64,000 nt of DNA from Adenophora triphylla var. japonica (GCA_022495995.1 JAFEMH010002497.1:273244-337243); one strand, 5' to 3'. Counted from the first letter of the stretch, positions 20,218 to 32,962 are shown. The notes: generated by a model not told the origin, from the sequence alone. Numbers and translations: made by a program.

Positions 20218-21347
20218 TTGGATACCGGATGTGGAACTCACATTTGTTTAAATGTGCGGTGGTCTAAGAAACGAAGGATGCTTAAGGATGGTGAAGTGGA
20301 CCTACGTGTGGGGAATGGAGCAAGAGTTGCCGCATTAGCCGTAGGAACTTATGAAGTTACTTTACCTAGTGGACTAATACTTGTTTTGAACAATTGTTAT
20401 TACGTTCCCAAATTTTTAAGTAGGAATATTATTTCGATTTCATGTTTGGATAATGAAGGTTTTAATTTTCTTATATGTGATAAGAAATTTTCTATTTACA
20501 AGAGTGATATGCATTATTGTACTGCTATTTCATTCAATGGCCTTTATATTCTTGATGTTGAAAATCGCGATAATGATGTCTATAACATTAACAAGAAATC
20601 TAAACCCAATGATGTAAACCACACTTACTTATGGCATTGTCGTCTTGGCCATATAAACGAGAAACGCATTTCTAAACTCCACAAAGATGGATTTTTGGAC
20701 TCACATGATTATGAATCATATGAGACATGCGAATCTTGTTTACTTGGCAAGATGACCAAGGACCCATTTACCAAAACCGGTGAAAGGGCGGGCGACTTAT
20801 TAGGACTCATACATACCGATGTATGTGGGCCTATGAGTAGCGATGCTAGGGGAGGATTTCGGTACTTCATAACATTCACTGACTATTATAGTAGATTTGG
20901 ATATGTTTATCTAATGAAACATAAGAGTGAATCGTTTGAGATATTTCGAATATTTCAAAATGAGGTGCAAAATCAACTTGGCAAAACTATTAAGGTACTT
21001 CGATCCGATCGAGGTGGTGAATATTTGAGCCAAGAATTTGACATCATCTTAAGAGTTGTGGAATCGTTTTAACTCTCTCCACCCGAACACCACAATGGAA
21101 TGGTGTGTACGAAAGGAGGAATAGAACTTTGTTAGACATGGTTCGTTCTATGATGAGTCAAGTTGAGCTTCCTTTATCCTTTTGGGGACATGCACTAGAA
21201 ACTGCTGCTTTCACTATAAACAGAGTTCCTACCAAATCGGTTCAAAAGACCCCATATGAGATGTGGCATGGAAGAAAACCTAGTTTGTCTTTCATGAAGA
21301 TTTGGGGTTGTGATGCATATGTCAAGAAGTTAACTTCGACAAGCTAG
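20218..21347 (+). pseudogene. Copia protease and integrase
   Basis: The protease site reads SWVLDTGCGTHIC (DTG at about 20218-20226). The GAG-pre-integrase HHCC zinc region follows (LWHCRLGHINEKR ... CESCLLGKMTKDPF). The integrase core has LIHTDVCGP (first Asp) and VLRSDRGGEY (second Asp); after a frameshift near 21060 comes YERRNRTLLDMVRSMM with the Glu. A further frame change lies near 21345. The domain order protease-integrase-RT is that of copia. Confidence 0.88.
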
Positions 21348-23200
21348 CACCTAAATCTGATAAATGTGTTTTTGTGGGATATCCTAAGGAAACCAAAGGA
21401 TACTATTTCTACAACCGAAACGAGAACAAAGTGTTTGTTGCTCGAAATGGTACTTTCTTAGAAAAGGAGTTTCTTCGCAAAGGAACCAGTGGGAGTAAAA
21501 TAGATCTCGAAGAAGTTCGAGAACCCGAAAACAACATTGAACCAATGGTAGAAACCGAACCAAGTTCACAAACCGTTGTGGAACCGGTTCAAGATGCACA
21601 AGTTCCTCGCCGAAGTGGTAGATCACGATCCGAACCCGAGAGATATGGATTTCTTGTTACGGAAAGTGATGAAGTGGAGTTAATCGAAAATGATGAACCC
21701 ACTTGCTATCAAGAAGCGATGTCCGCTCCGGATTCGGAAAAATGGCAAGAAGCCATGAAGTCCGAATTACAATCCATGGCTGATAATCAAGTTTGGAACT
21801 TGATTGATCCACCCGAAGGTGTAAAAACCATAGGGTGCAAATGGGTTTTCAAGAAGAAGACCGACATGGATGGGAAGGTGCACACCTATAAGGCTAGGCT
21901 AGTAGCTAAGGGATATAGGCGTATTCATGGCATAGACTATGATGAAACCTTTTCGCCCGTAGCTATGCTTAAGTCTATTAGAATTTTACTTGCCATAGCC
22001 GCATATTATGACTATGAGATATGGCAAATGGATGTCAAAACAAAGCTTTCCTTAATGGGAAGTTACTTGAGGATGTATACATGATACAACCCGAAGGTTT
22101 TGTCACCCGTAAAATTCCTAACAAGGTGTGTAAGTTGCGAGAAATCCATTTATGGATTGAAGCAAGCCTCAAGGAGTTGGAATCTACGTTTTGATGAAGC
22201 AATCAAGGAGTTTGGTTTTATCAAGAACGAAGATGAACCTTGTGTATACAAGAAAATTAGTGGGAGCGTAGCACTATTTTTTGTGTTGTATGTCGACGAT
22301 ATCTTACTCATTGGAAATGACATTCCTGCACTAGAGACTGTCAAGTCTTGGTTGGGAAAGTGCTTTTCAATGAAAGATATGGGCGAAGCCGCATATATCC
22401 TTGGTATCAAGATCTATAGAGATAGATCCAAGAGGATGATTGGTTTAAGTCAAAGTACTTACATTGACAAAGTCCTTAGAAGATTCCAAATGGAAAATTC
22501 TAAAAGAGGGAATTTGCCAATGTTGCATGGTATATCTCTTAGCAAGAATCAATGTCCAAAGACTAATGATGAGCGAAAGAGAATGAATGGTATTCCATAT
22601 GCTTCGGCAATTGGGTCTATCATGTATGCTATGTTATGTACTAGACCCGACGTCTCGTGTGCTCTAAGCATGACGAGTAGGTACCAATCTGATCCCGGCG
22701 AACCACATTGGATAGCAGTCAAGAATATCCTCAAGTACTTACGAAGAACTAAGGATGCATTCTTGGTCTTTGGAGGAATGGAAGAAGATCTTGTAGTCAA
22801 AGGCTACACAGATGCTAGCTTCCAAACTGACAAAGATGATTTCAGATCGCAGTCTGGATTTTTGTTTATGCTTAATGGAGGCACTGTGAGTTGGAAAAGT
22901 TCCAAGCAAAGTACTGTCGCTGATTCTACAACCGAAGCTGAGTACATAGCGGCATCCGATGCGGCTAAGGAAGCAATTTGGATCAAGAAGTTCATTAGTG
23001 ATTTGGAAGTCGTTCCAAGCATCGAGATCCTATTGAACTTTCTTGTGATAACAATGGTGCCATTGCACAAGCAAAAGAACCAAGATCCCACCAGAGATCC
23101 AAACACACACTTCGACGTTCCCACATTATCCGTGAGATATGTGAAAGGGAAGACGTTAAGATATGCAGAGTAGACATCGATGACAACGTGGCGGACCCAC
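21348..23200 (+). pseudogene. Copia reverse transcriptase and RNase H
   Basis: 21374-22084 encodes the RT N-terminus (KWVFKKKTDMDGKVHTYKAR; GIDYDETFSPVA; IWQMDVKT). A frameshift near 22050-22100 and another near 22140 separate it from the catalytic part (YGLKQASRSWN; FVLYVDDILLIGND; MGEAAYILGIKI). RNase H follows (GYTDASFQTDKDDFRSQSGF; STTEAEYIAASDAAKEAIWI) and breaks near 23030. All catalytic motifs can be seen but not in one frame. Confidence 0.88.
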
Positions 23201-23283
23201 TAACTAAGGCTCTCTCACAAGCTAAACATGATGGTCATGTTAGGTCCATGGGTATTCGATACATGGTAGATTGGGCCTAGTGC

Positions 23284-23293
23284 AAGTGGGAGA
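23284..23293 (+). other. Copia polypurine tract
   Basis: AAGTGGGAGA directly before the 3' LTR (TGTTGGTG at 23295) is the expected primer for plus-strand DNA. Confidence 0.85.
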
Positions 23294-23294
23294 C

Positions 23295-24655
23295 TGTTGG
23301 TGTTATGCCCTAGGCCTATGATTGATAGACTTATGTGTTGACATTATTTATTATTATATGAGATGTTTATTATTTGATTATTATATGTTTTGTATATTTG
23401 TTTATAATAATCACTGTCCCTAATTATTAAGAGAATAGATTAGTATAATTGTCAATGGATAATCATGTGATGATTATATGCATAAGAGATGCACATTGAA
23501 ATTATGGGTACTTGTTAGAGAACAAGTATTTGGACATGACCCGCATGAGATTTATGTAATGGTCAAATGTCATACTTGAATCTCATACGGTTACTTCATT
23601 TATTTCCTAGACTCCGAGACTATCATAACCTTACATATGATGAAAGCCATGTTTGATTTTAGTCAAACGATATCTTAACACGATATCTATAAAGGCTATC
23701 ATTGGCATGATCGGATTCATGATGGGAAGGATGATAAGTCAAGAAGGAGTTTGTCCCTCGGAAGAGAGATGTTATGCTTGGGCCCTCGATGAGTGATAAT
23801 GATGAAAGTGTATGGCCGTACCCCAATATGATTGGAATTATCATTATACTCAAGAATCGAGAAAGCATTGAACAATAACAAGTTGACAAGGACCATGACT
23901 TGTGTTCAATATAACATCGTGAGACAAAAAGGGATAAATGGAAGTACACCGTTGGAAACGTGAACTCTTACGTTGCATCATTTGGGTAGACATAATGGCT
24001 TGCTAGAGTCCGCTTATGTCTTATGAGGTTCAATATGATCGAACTCATTGCCAACATGATGTAATCCTATTGGGTCACACACAACTAGAATGAATTGGTT
24101 AAACCGGAGGAAGAATGATTGAGAGGCACAGAAACTGGCTACTTATGTCACGCGACATATCAAGCCAATGGCTTGATATACCGCGCGACATAATAGGCCA
24201 ATACGCGGTATTGACAGCCTGTCTCTCCTAATACGATTAGAAGAGGTATTTACACTATTTTAGTATAAATACAAAGGCTCTGTCAAACCTAATAGCCTAG
24301 CCGAAATTTTAAAGCAAAATTCACAATCAAATTCTCTCAATATTCTTCAAGGTTTAGATCTAGCAATCAACAAGAAATTGTTCTTGGATTCATTCAAAGG
24401 TGTGGATACCATAAGAGGGTCTTCGCTCGTTCATTGATCAAGACCTAGAGTTAAAGCAAGTTGAAGAACGAAGTTTGTGATTCAATATCACATAATCAAA
24501 TCGTTCGATAGCTCAAGACCGGAAAGCGTTTCAAGGTTGGTTTAATTCTATTTCATTGATATTCAAATTAATTGTATAGAACGGATCCTAGGGCTTCTTG
24601 GGTTTTATGTTTTTAATGCTTAATTCCGCTGCGCATGGACCCGTAAAACCCAACA
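23295..24655 (+). repeat. Copia 3' LTR (1361 bp)
   Basis: It starts TGTTGGTGTTATGCCC and ends CCCAACA. It is complete, unlike the 5' LTR, and serves as the reference for the missing start. Confidence 0.94.
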
Positions 24656-24742
24656 ATTTCGGCCTTGCTTCGTAGAGGTCATGTGCTTATGCCATTTAGG
24701 TAATCCGCTAATAAATGCGTTTTACCATTGGCAGGTTATCTG
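24656..24742 (+). repeat. 87-bp target duplication, right copy
   Basis: It directly follows the copia LTR end and equals 16459-16545 except for CCATTGG in place of CCAATGG. Confidence 0.88.
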
Positions 24743-25216
24743 GTACCTTGAAACAAGGGTTTTATTTTCCTATGAGTTGATGTTTGAATAGCAACTCGCC
24801 ATGAAATTGACTTAGGACCTACCTAAGTTCTTCATGTTATCTCATTCCGCGTAATCTCAAGTGGAGATTTTACTTGAGATTTTCTCAAGTTTTTCCAAAT
24901 TCGTTAATCATGTATTTTTGACATGTTCGTTTCCTTTCCCTTGTAATCAATTTGGCAAGCCGCTAATGATGGCGTCTTAGTTAGAGTGGGGTACCTGGTA
25001 TGTTTAAGACAGGGTTTTGTTTTCCAACGAGACGCGGTTTGAATGGCAACTCGCCATGAAGTTTCCTTGTAATTTTTCTAGGTGCTTCATTTTCTTTTTC
25101 TCATACTTAGTTTTTTTCCAGATTTCGATTTATTTGTTAAAGCGAAATAGACAAGATCAAACGTTTTTCATTGAATTGAGCAAAACATACATAACGACTT
25201 CCCACCTTACATTTTC
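24743..25216. other. G untranslated region, part 3
   Basis: Continuation of the repeats of about 170 bp (CCTTGAAACAAGGGTTTT; GCAACTCGCCATGAA) between integrase and the antisense remnant of G. There is no gene. Confidence 0.7.
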
Positions 25217-26596
25217 CTACTTATAATAAAGTTTCAAATGATTCACGTTCCAAGGAATTCTCAGCTTTATTCCATCTGGCCTTTTCAGCATGTAGATTCC
25301 GTCCCTGATAATTCTGTAGATCTGGAAAGGTCCTTCCCAATTTGGGTTGAGCTTGCTATATCCCACCTTGCTTCCCGTTACTTCAGATTTCCTTAACACC
25401 CAATTTCCCAAGTTAAAGGAGCGCGGATTGACTTTCTTGTCGTGTAGGGCCTTCATCTTCTGCTTGTAATTCACTGCTCTAAGCTTGGCCTCCATTTGCA
25501 ACTCATCGCTCAAATCCAAATCGTCCCTTCCTTCTTTCATCATTTTCCTTCTCACTATAGCAGGTGACCCTGTGAGAAGGAAGACCCATTTCAGCTGGAG
25601 CTATGGCCTCCGATCAATAAGTTAGAGCGAATGGAGTTTCTCTAATGGTCTCTTCACTGTTGTTCGCACGTACCATAATGCTGTTTGGAGCTCATCCACC
25701 CACTTGCCAGCTTTGCCATCCAATATCATTTTCAAAGCACCTAACACTTGCTTGTTTGCAGGCTCTGCTTGCCCATTTCCCTCTGGTCATGCCACTGAAG
25801 ACATCCAATGCTTCACGTTCAACCTTCCACATTCCGCTGTAAACTTTTTAGAAAATTGCAATCCATGGTCTGAGATGATCATCCGCGACAAGCCGAAACG
25901 ACACCATACATAATCATGAACAAACTTTATAATATTGTCTTCTGAGATAGTTGCCAAAGCTTTAGCCTCAATCCATTTGGGGAAGTAATCAACAGTCACC
26001 ACTACATATTGGCATCCACCTCCACCCTTGGGAAAAGGTCCAATAAGATCAATCCTCCACATATTGAATTGCCAAGACGCCACCACTCATGTTTGTAAGG
26101 TCGCCGGAAGCCTTGGAATAGCTGCAAATCGCTGGCACTTGTCACACCTTTTCATGTACTTTTCGGCATCTAGCCTGAGGGTTGGCCAGTAGTATCCATG
26201 GAACAAAATTTTATCTGCCAAGGTCCTTGCACCTGGGTGTTCGCCACATACGCCTTTATGAATCTCAAATAGAACTCTTTCCACCATGTTCTCTTTGATG
26301 CACTTGAGAAGCAGCCTGGTAAATGACCTTCTGTAAAGGATGCCATTTTGAATCACAAATCTCGACGAGATCCTCTTTACGACTTTCGCTCGATCCTGAT
26401 CCTGAGGAAGAACTTCCCTTTCTAAGTACTCCTTTATCTCGTCTACCCAATCTTTTTCTCCTTCTTCAATCTCCAAAATTTGTTGACTGCTGAAAGCATG
26501 CTCGCCTAAACACTCCACCTTGATCTCGCCCCTTAGATTTTTGACTTCTTTGCTCGCAATCTTGCTCATATGATCAGCTTGTTCATTGTCCGCCAT
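25217..26596 (-). pseudogene. G integrase
   Basis: The zinc-binding region has HKGVCGEHPGARTL and CDKCQRF. The core has WRIDLIGPFPKGGGGCQYVV (first Asp), then IISDHGLQF (second Asp; the usual DNG is DHG). The third catalytic Glu region is not found in frame between 25787 and 25555. The C-terminal part (KVNPRSFNLGNWVLRK; NWEGPFQIYRI, a GPY/F module) lies in another frame. There is no chromodomain, as in Tat elements. At least two frame breaks. Confidence 0.82.
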
Positions 26597-26655
26597 ATCG
26601 ACTTATATCAGATCCTAAAACTTGAACTTTTTCAACATCCCTCTGCCATATCACA

Positions 26656-27123
26656 TTACTTCATGAGGATTGGATTCACTACCCCATATTCTCCCTTAAC
26701 TTGCTTCACCACCAACTGAGAATCTAAGTAAATTTTCAACTCGCCAACATCCAACTCACCTGCCAGCTTCAATCCCGCTATCAAAGCTTCATATTCTGCT
26801 TGGTTGTTTGATGCTAAAAATTTGAACCTTAATGCCTTTTCGAACTTAACCTCCTCCGGCGATATCAACAAAATCCTTGCTCCGTTTGCTCCTTTCGCTG
26901 AAGAGCCATAAGTTAGCACCGGGATGGAATGGGCTAAGAAGAAAGCCCTCAATTTGAGAACTGCTACCACCAAGGCATACACAACCTTTTCCACGTTAAA
27001 ATACCTTGTCTCCATATCATTTTGTGCCTTTGACAAGTAGTAAACTGGCCTTTGATTTAATCCTTCCTCCTTTATCAAAACTACTGCCACTGTGCGATCT
27101 GAATCCGTTAAATAGATACACAA
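26656..27123 (-). pseudogene. G dual RNase H region
   Basis: The first part is the RT-linked RNase H (RPVYYLSKAQNDMETRYF; EKVVYALV). A second RNase H-like module follows (SNNQAEYEALIAGLKLAGEL; IYLDSQLVVKQVKGEY). Two such modules in series are a mark of the Tat lineage. The module N-terminus looks changed (YGSSAKGANG), and the frame stops at 26656. Confidence 0.78.
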
Positions 27124-27129
27124 ATCATC

Positions 27130-28529
27130 TCATGCCATTGGGCTGCATAAAAGTGGCAGTTTCCCCAGATATTCTTTCAACTGCTCAAACGACTTATCAC
27201 AGTCTTCATCCCAAACGATCATCTTGGCTCCCTTAAGAATTTTAAAGAAAGGTAAGCACCTCTCCGCTGATCGCAAAATGAATCTTCCCAACGCAGTGAT
27301 TCTCCCATTAAGCTTTTGAACTCCATTGATGGTTTTTGGCGGCTTCATCTCCAGTAAAGCTTTGATCTTCTCCGGATTTGCTTCAATTCCCCTTCTATTG
27401 ACAATGAATCCCAAAAACTTCCCCACTGTCACCCCAAAGGTACACTTGCTAGGGTTCAGCTTCATCCGATTCTTCCTGAGGTTTCGAAATGTTTCTGCGA
27501 GATCCTTGACATGATCATTATCTCGCGACTTGATGACCATATCATCAATATAAGCTTCCACATTCCTGCCCGACTGTGGACCAAAAGCGTTCTTCAATCC
27601 AAACGACATCATCTTGTAACAAAAAATTCCCAATGGTCCCACCATAAATGCTATTAGCGCGGTTTGTCCTCCTATGCCATCTTGATTTGATGATACCAAG
27701 ATTAGGCATCAACAAAAACATTGTGATCAGCTATTGAATCCACCAATCTATCTATCCTTGGGAGCGGAAAACTATCTTTTGAACAAGCTTCATTTAGATC
27801 TGAAAAATCTATACACATCCTCCATTTCCCATTGGCTTTTAAAACCATTACAACATTCGCCAGCCATTTCAGATACGTGATTTTCTAAATTATTCCCACA
27901 TTGAGAAGCTTCTCAACCTCTTCTTGCATTGCCTTTTCCCTTTCTGGTGCTAAGTACCTCGCCTTCTGCTTGATTGGCTTCGCTTCTGTATCCACACTAA
28001 AGTGATGAACTGCAACCTCTTCTCTGATTCTGCACATATCTTCCACCTGCCACGCAAACACGTCTAAATTATGCTCAAGGAATTCCACCAAACGTTTCCG
28101 ATTTTCAGGTGATAAGCTTTTTCCAATCTTTATATTTTGCTCTGGAAACTTTGGATTGACTATGATTTCTTCCAACTCTTCTTGAGCCTGAATCTCAGTC
28201 TCATCTCGCTCCTGCAAAGACTCAATTTCAATCTCGCGGTTTGGGACTTCAATTTCCATTTGGGCTGGCTCATCTCTCCTAACTAGCTCGGCAACTTCTG
28301 TTTCCACTGAACTCGCCTTGGGATCCTGTTCCCAAATAATTTCCACATCCATTTTTTCCTCTGTTTCAACTTCCATTTCCACATTATCTTCTTCCATCTC
28401 CTCTACCCACACTGACATAGGCTCAACTTGGGCGCTCTTGCTTTCATATTCTATATCCTCAACTTCCATACACTCCAATCTCGCTTGCACCTGACCTGGC
28501 CAACATATGATTGCCAACCCATCCTTCAT
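27130..28529 (-). pseudogene. G reverse transcriptase
   Basis: The N-terminal part (28529-27885) has LVEFLEHNLDVFAWQVEDM and PIKQKARYLAPEREKAMQEE. The middle (27884-27700) encodes LANVVMVLKANGKWRMCIDF with in-frame stops. The catalytic part (27699-27130) has MMSFGLKNAFG and AYIDDMVIKS (the YxDD box), then LNPSKCTFGV. The acidic stretch at the start (EEDNVEMEVETEEK) is low-complexity. It is not functional. Confidence 0.82.
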
Positions 28530-28544
28530 ACTTTCAGTTTCCTC

Positions 28545-29342
28545 CTACTCTTCCCCCCCCCCTTCAAAGGGGTTGGAAATCATATGAATCCGTGGCCCTC
28601 CTATCACTATTCCATTAGCCACAGCAAGGATCTTCCTCCCCTTCTGCATCTCTATCTTCTTCCTGATGACTGTCAATGGTTGACTTCTGATACAAGCAGT
28701 CCCCTTTGGTGTGGGGAACTTAACCCTCTGATGTGGTACAGAAGCCACCATTTCAAAACTTTGCATAAACGGAACACCAACTATTGCATTGTAAGGCGAG
28801 ATGAGATCGATCACCATGAACTTAACACTTCTTGCTCTCCTCCTATCAACACCTGGATCCTCATCTCACATCTCCACATTCAAAGTTATGGTGCCCTTTA
28901 CCGTTAATGTGTGATTGGTAAACCCTTCAAGAACACCCTCATATGGAGTGAGATGTGCCTTTGTCAAATCCATTCTCCTAAACGCCTCATAATAAAGTAT
29001 AATCTGACTGGCCCCCGTATCAATCGTCACTCTCTGAAGTATGTTACTTGGAGGGAAAATTGAAATAACTAAAGGTTGGTTTGCATGGAGCGTCGAAGTC
29101 GCCAACTCCTTCCTTGTAAAACTTATGATTCTCTCCTCTCCTGGAGGGTATGCTGGAACATGAAAGTTATTAGAGAGGCTCATCACCTGGTTGTTTAGTT
29201 GGGTAATGCTGGGAATAGCCCCACTGATTACATCTATCACATTTCTCATCTCTTCATCTCGCCTTGTGCCTCCATCCCGCCTAACTTCATCTCGCTCAAT
29301 GTACTTATTTAGTTCGCCTCTGTCTACCTTAGCTTGAAGCAC
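28545..29342 (-). pseudogene. G protease and linker
   Basis: The aspartic protease site is VTIDTGASQIILYYEAFRRM (DTGAS), followed after a frame break near 28860 by DLISPYNAIVGVPFMQSFEM and HQRVKFPTPKGTACIRS. A run of nine C near 28555 sits at the next frame break. Confidence 0.8.
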
Positions 29343-29369
29343 CCTCTTGAGATTAAGGTAATCATTTTG

Positions 29370-31126
29370 TCACATTTCAATATCTTTATGATATTCGCAA
29401 TATTTACTCTTATCCCTCCTCTCCAGGGTCTCCTTGTTCATCTCGCGGGCCGGAGGCAGGCTAACCACTTTCATCAATATGCTTGGAATAAGTCTTAATT
29501 TGGTGAAGTCTTGCTCCTTAAAAGATTCCCCCTCTTTTCCCTTATTCCACTCTATTCTCCCCCCTTTGGGTATTTCTCTCCCTTCTGTCCGCACTATTTC
29601 AATTCAAGCTTTAGCAACTTTCCTTGGAGTAGCGGCTTGGGCAACCGTGACTTTCGGCTCACCACCTCCTTTAAATCCACGAACCCGCTCGAACATCTCG
29701 ACCAAGGTTTTTGGGGGCCTCATTCCAACTTTCATCTTGAAATTTCCTAGAGCCAGGCCAGCGGAAAAGATCATAACTAGTGATTCTTGGCTGGTGTCTG
29801 GGATCTGGTTTGACAGCGCTTTGAACCAATCCATGTAACTCAACAACGAATCCGCCTCCCTCTGCCTAATGTTGCATAATCTTGCTTTTTAATTAAGCAG
29901 GCCCCCGAATGACTAATGCAGGACAAAATCTTTGATCTGAAGTCGCCATAATTCATGATGGATCCAATGGATTGAGACAGAAACCACTCCAATGCTTGTG
30001 AAGTCAAAGTGCTGGCTAAAGCTTTGCACCTAGTTGCGTCATCATTGGTTAGGAGCAACATAGTTACCTCAAAATTTGTGATGTGGTTCCTTGCTCTGGT
30101 GCTTCCCAAATACTCCGACAGATCTGGCTTCCTGAATGCGGGATCAGGCTCCGATTCTCTTACCCTCTGAGCAAAAGGATATAAGTGAGAATCCTTCTCT
30201 TCGGTTGCTTCATCAGTGGTTTTTTTCAAGTTCGCGATTAGTTTTGCTATCTCTGCCTTCTAGTCTGCTTCTTCCTTTTGCTCTTCTTTCTTTTGAAACC
30301 GCGCTTTGCTTGGAACATTTTCTCTCCGCAACTTGCCCAGAGTATACATGCTGTCATATTTGGATCCAGAGTCCAACTCCGAGTCTGAGTACTGATAGTA
30401 ATAAGAATCTTCTCCCTCTCCTGGTACATATTGAACTCTCCTTCTTTTTCTTTTCTCCTTTCTCTCCTTATCATGTCGCGATTTGGATTTCTCTTTGTGC
30501 TCGCTTACCTTTTCATTCATTTTTTCAACTCGCCTTCCTCGGTTCTCTTCTTCTTCGCGGTCATTCCTTCTCTTGGATGGAGATGGAGCTTTATGCTCTC
30601 TTGACTTTCCCTAAGTCACCTCCTTGCTTTGATCCGTCCTACCACCTCGGCTAGGCTTTGGTACTTTTGATGGCGTCAATAACATGTCACCTATTTCTCC
30701 TTGGGGAGCACCGAAGGTATCTCTCCTAACTATTCCAGCTTTCGATAGTTTTTCAACACTTGGAGCAGAAACTCATTCTGCTACTTAATGTAGAGCGCCT
30801 CTTGGGCCCTAGCCGCCTTCTCAGCTGCAATGTTGTCCTTCTCCTTCTCTTTCTTAGTCCTTCCTTTGCCTCTCCTTGACCCAGAAGGAGTTTGATGTCT
30901 CCTTCTTGACGTTCTAGTATGAAAAGTATCCCGATAATTTTGAGGTGGGTCTTCTTGCTTCTTGTGAGGAGTGGGAATCTCCACAACCGATTTGAGGGTT
31001 CTCACTTTTGAGGTACCAACCGGCTCCATTGGAACTAATTGAACACAACAATAAATGCTGATTTTTAAAATGACTCTGAATCTGGACTTCTTGAAGATGA
31101 AAAAGGCCTTTAGTGAAGAAGAACTC
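29370..31126 (-). pseudogene. G gag and N-terminal region
   Basis: The gag domain is seen at 30229-29604 (EYLGSTRARNHITNFEVTML; ALASTLTSQALEWFLSQS; PDTSQESLVMIFSAGLALGN), broken near 29860. The part upstream (30260-30520) is very basic and charged (EHKEKSKSRHDKERKEKRKR). A short RDKSKYCEYHKDIEM at about 29370-29420 resembles the Cys/His element of Tat gag. Several frame breaks. Confidence 0.72.
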
Positions 31127-31145
31127 GTTCCCGACAATGGAACCA
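31127..31145 (-). other. G primer-binding site (candidate)
   Basis: The minus strand reads TGGTTCCATTGTCGGGAAC two bases after an LTR end CATCATCA. It has the shape of a TGG-starting site; the tRNA was not identified. Confidence 0.5.
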
Positions 31146-31148
31146 AAT

Positions 31149-31353
31149 TGATGATGCTACCAGAAAACGTGCTTTGCTGACTGCACCAAATTTCAACTCC
31201 ACATGAGGAAATCTGGCACGATCGTCCACCTCGGACCTGAACAGTGAACACCGTAAGCTAATATGGGGGCTTCCACGGCTAAAGGCCCTTCGATGAGAGA
31301 GTAAGTGTGTGGTTATGAAGAAAGCTCAAAACTGAAAGAAAAGAGCTTGAGGG
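31149..31353 (-). repeat. G 5' LTR, 3' part
   Basis: The sequence between the primer site and the E1 insertion. Its last 5 bp (GAGGG, 31349-31353) are repeated at 46873-46877, where the G LTR continues. Confidence 0.6.
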
Positions 31354-32962
31354 TGAATGCGTGCTCGCCCGAAAAAATTTCGGTTTAGAATAGAAAATGA
31401 AGGAGTCACCACGCCATGCTTTTAGAGGTGCACTTTGAAAAACCTTTTGAAAGAGATGGGTTTGGGGGTCAGGTTACGTGTTGGGAAGAACCGAGAGTTC
31501 ACCCAACACGCCTCGTCCGTAGACGAGTCTTTCTAATTTAGACATCCAAATAATTCAAAAAATGTGCAAACATCGATAATGAACAAGTGCGATAATCATG
31601 AATTTTATTAAATAAGTAAGATCATTACAACTTGTAGACCAATTGTCCAGGGAGGCCACATCCCATTACAGCAAGGAGAACAGATTACAATTGAAATCAA
31701 GTCTTCTGCAAAGGACAACTTATGTCGCGTGACACAGGACTCCTCATGTCCAAACGTATCGCGTGACACCAATAGTCACCTTGCAGAGACTTACAACACT
31801 CAGATTACAGAGATCTTAAATGAACACACAAGCACAATTACAAACTAGATCTGATCATAAAAAACATGAACATACAACTAAATGCTATGCTAACTAGCTA
31901 AATCAACTTACAACTGAAGAATGGTCCCTGCAGATTGGCACAATGTGTCGCGTGACACAGGACTCCTCATGTCCAAATGTGTCGCGTGACACAGGTTTAC
32001 CATTTGCAGGAACCTTACAAACTGAGGAACAGATTCAACAGATGCTCAAACAGATCAATCAATTATACCATAATCAATAAGAATAGCATGAATTAGATAC
32101 GAATCAACCAAAGGAGTGTGGATATGGGAGATCCACACTCCCTTGACATCCAAATTGCAATTATAGATAGATCACATCATGATCATGCAATTGGACTCAA
32201 GAAAACACAAATTAAATAGAGAGATTGCAGTTGCCACTTGATAATTTGAGGCAGATGGAGCCTGATTATCAAGTGGAGGAGAAGGAAGCACAATAAAACA
32301 AATAGATGAGAGAGAGAGAGAGAGAGATATGTTACCCTTGTAGTCCTCAACTTCTACACCAAGTTAGGTGCAAAAGCCTTCGATTCAGCTTTTGAAGTGG
32401 AGATCTAGGCACGAACTGAGAGCTGGATTGAAGTATGCAAGGTGTTTGGGGAAGTAAGAGGGTAATTGGGTTGAAGGTGTATGAAGGATGAGGAAATTAG
32501 AGAGGAATTGGGTAGTTTTGGTGAGGGAAGGAGGAGAGAGAGAGGTTCTGGGGCCATTTGTGCAGAGTGACGTTAGGGGATCGAAATTGGGATCCAAAAC
32601 TGAGAGGGGTAGGGTCTTATTTATAGCTGCTGATCATGGTACTCTTATGTCGCACGGCACTCTGTAACCACTTTCCAAGGCTTCGAGTTGTCGCGTGACA
32701 AGAGGTGCCATCAACCGTTTTTGGCGCCAAATCTGATTCTGGAACCTTCTTGGATAATACCCAAAAATTCCGAAATAGATTTATTCCCTTTAGGTCCCTT
32801 GGCATGAGCAAAGTACAAAAAAGTACTTCCTTCTCGAGAAACTTATGAAATGTTTCCGGAAGTCTCGAAATGGACCAGAAATTTACCAAAACGCCCCTTA
32901 ATGCAATTTTATCATATTAAAATGCATCTGGAAAGGTTGCAAATTGGATTGGCGTACTTACA
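31354..32962 (-). repeat. E1 3' LTR (1609 bp)
   Basis: It contains the hairpin motif (31465-31533), palindrome pairs flanked by CTGCAG-like sites (near 31720-31770, 31940-31990, 32648-32702), a (GA)n run near 32309 and TATAAATAAG on the minus strand (near 32620). No primer site follows its end, which confirms it is the 3' LTR. Confidence 0.93.
31465..31533 (-). other. LTR-terminal hairpin motif (E1 copy)
   Basis: The minus strand has CTCGTC-TACG-GACGAG, a 6-bp stem closed by a cUACGg loop, then GTGTTGGG...CCCAACAC (8 bp, perfect) with an inner GAAC/GTTC pairing, then TAACCTGACCCCCAAACCC. The 5' LTR has the same at 45361-45426. Confidence 0.7.

Larger units (their letters stand above)
16546..24655 (+). 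mobile_element. C: Ty1/copia element, 5'-truncated LTR, frameshifted
   Basis: It has two LTRs that are about 99% alike, a tRNA-Met-type primer site, gag, protease, integrase, RT and RNase H in copia order and a purine tract before the 3' LTR. The 5' LTR lacks its first about 80 bp. Several frameshifts break the polyprotein although the LTRs are young. The clade cannot be fixed by eye; LTRs of 1.36 kb would suit several copia clades. Confidence 0.92.

Noticed and set aside
32309..32328. (GA)n run as a regulatory GAGA site
   Set aside because: It is a microsatellite of different length in the two E1 LTRs; no further support.
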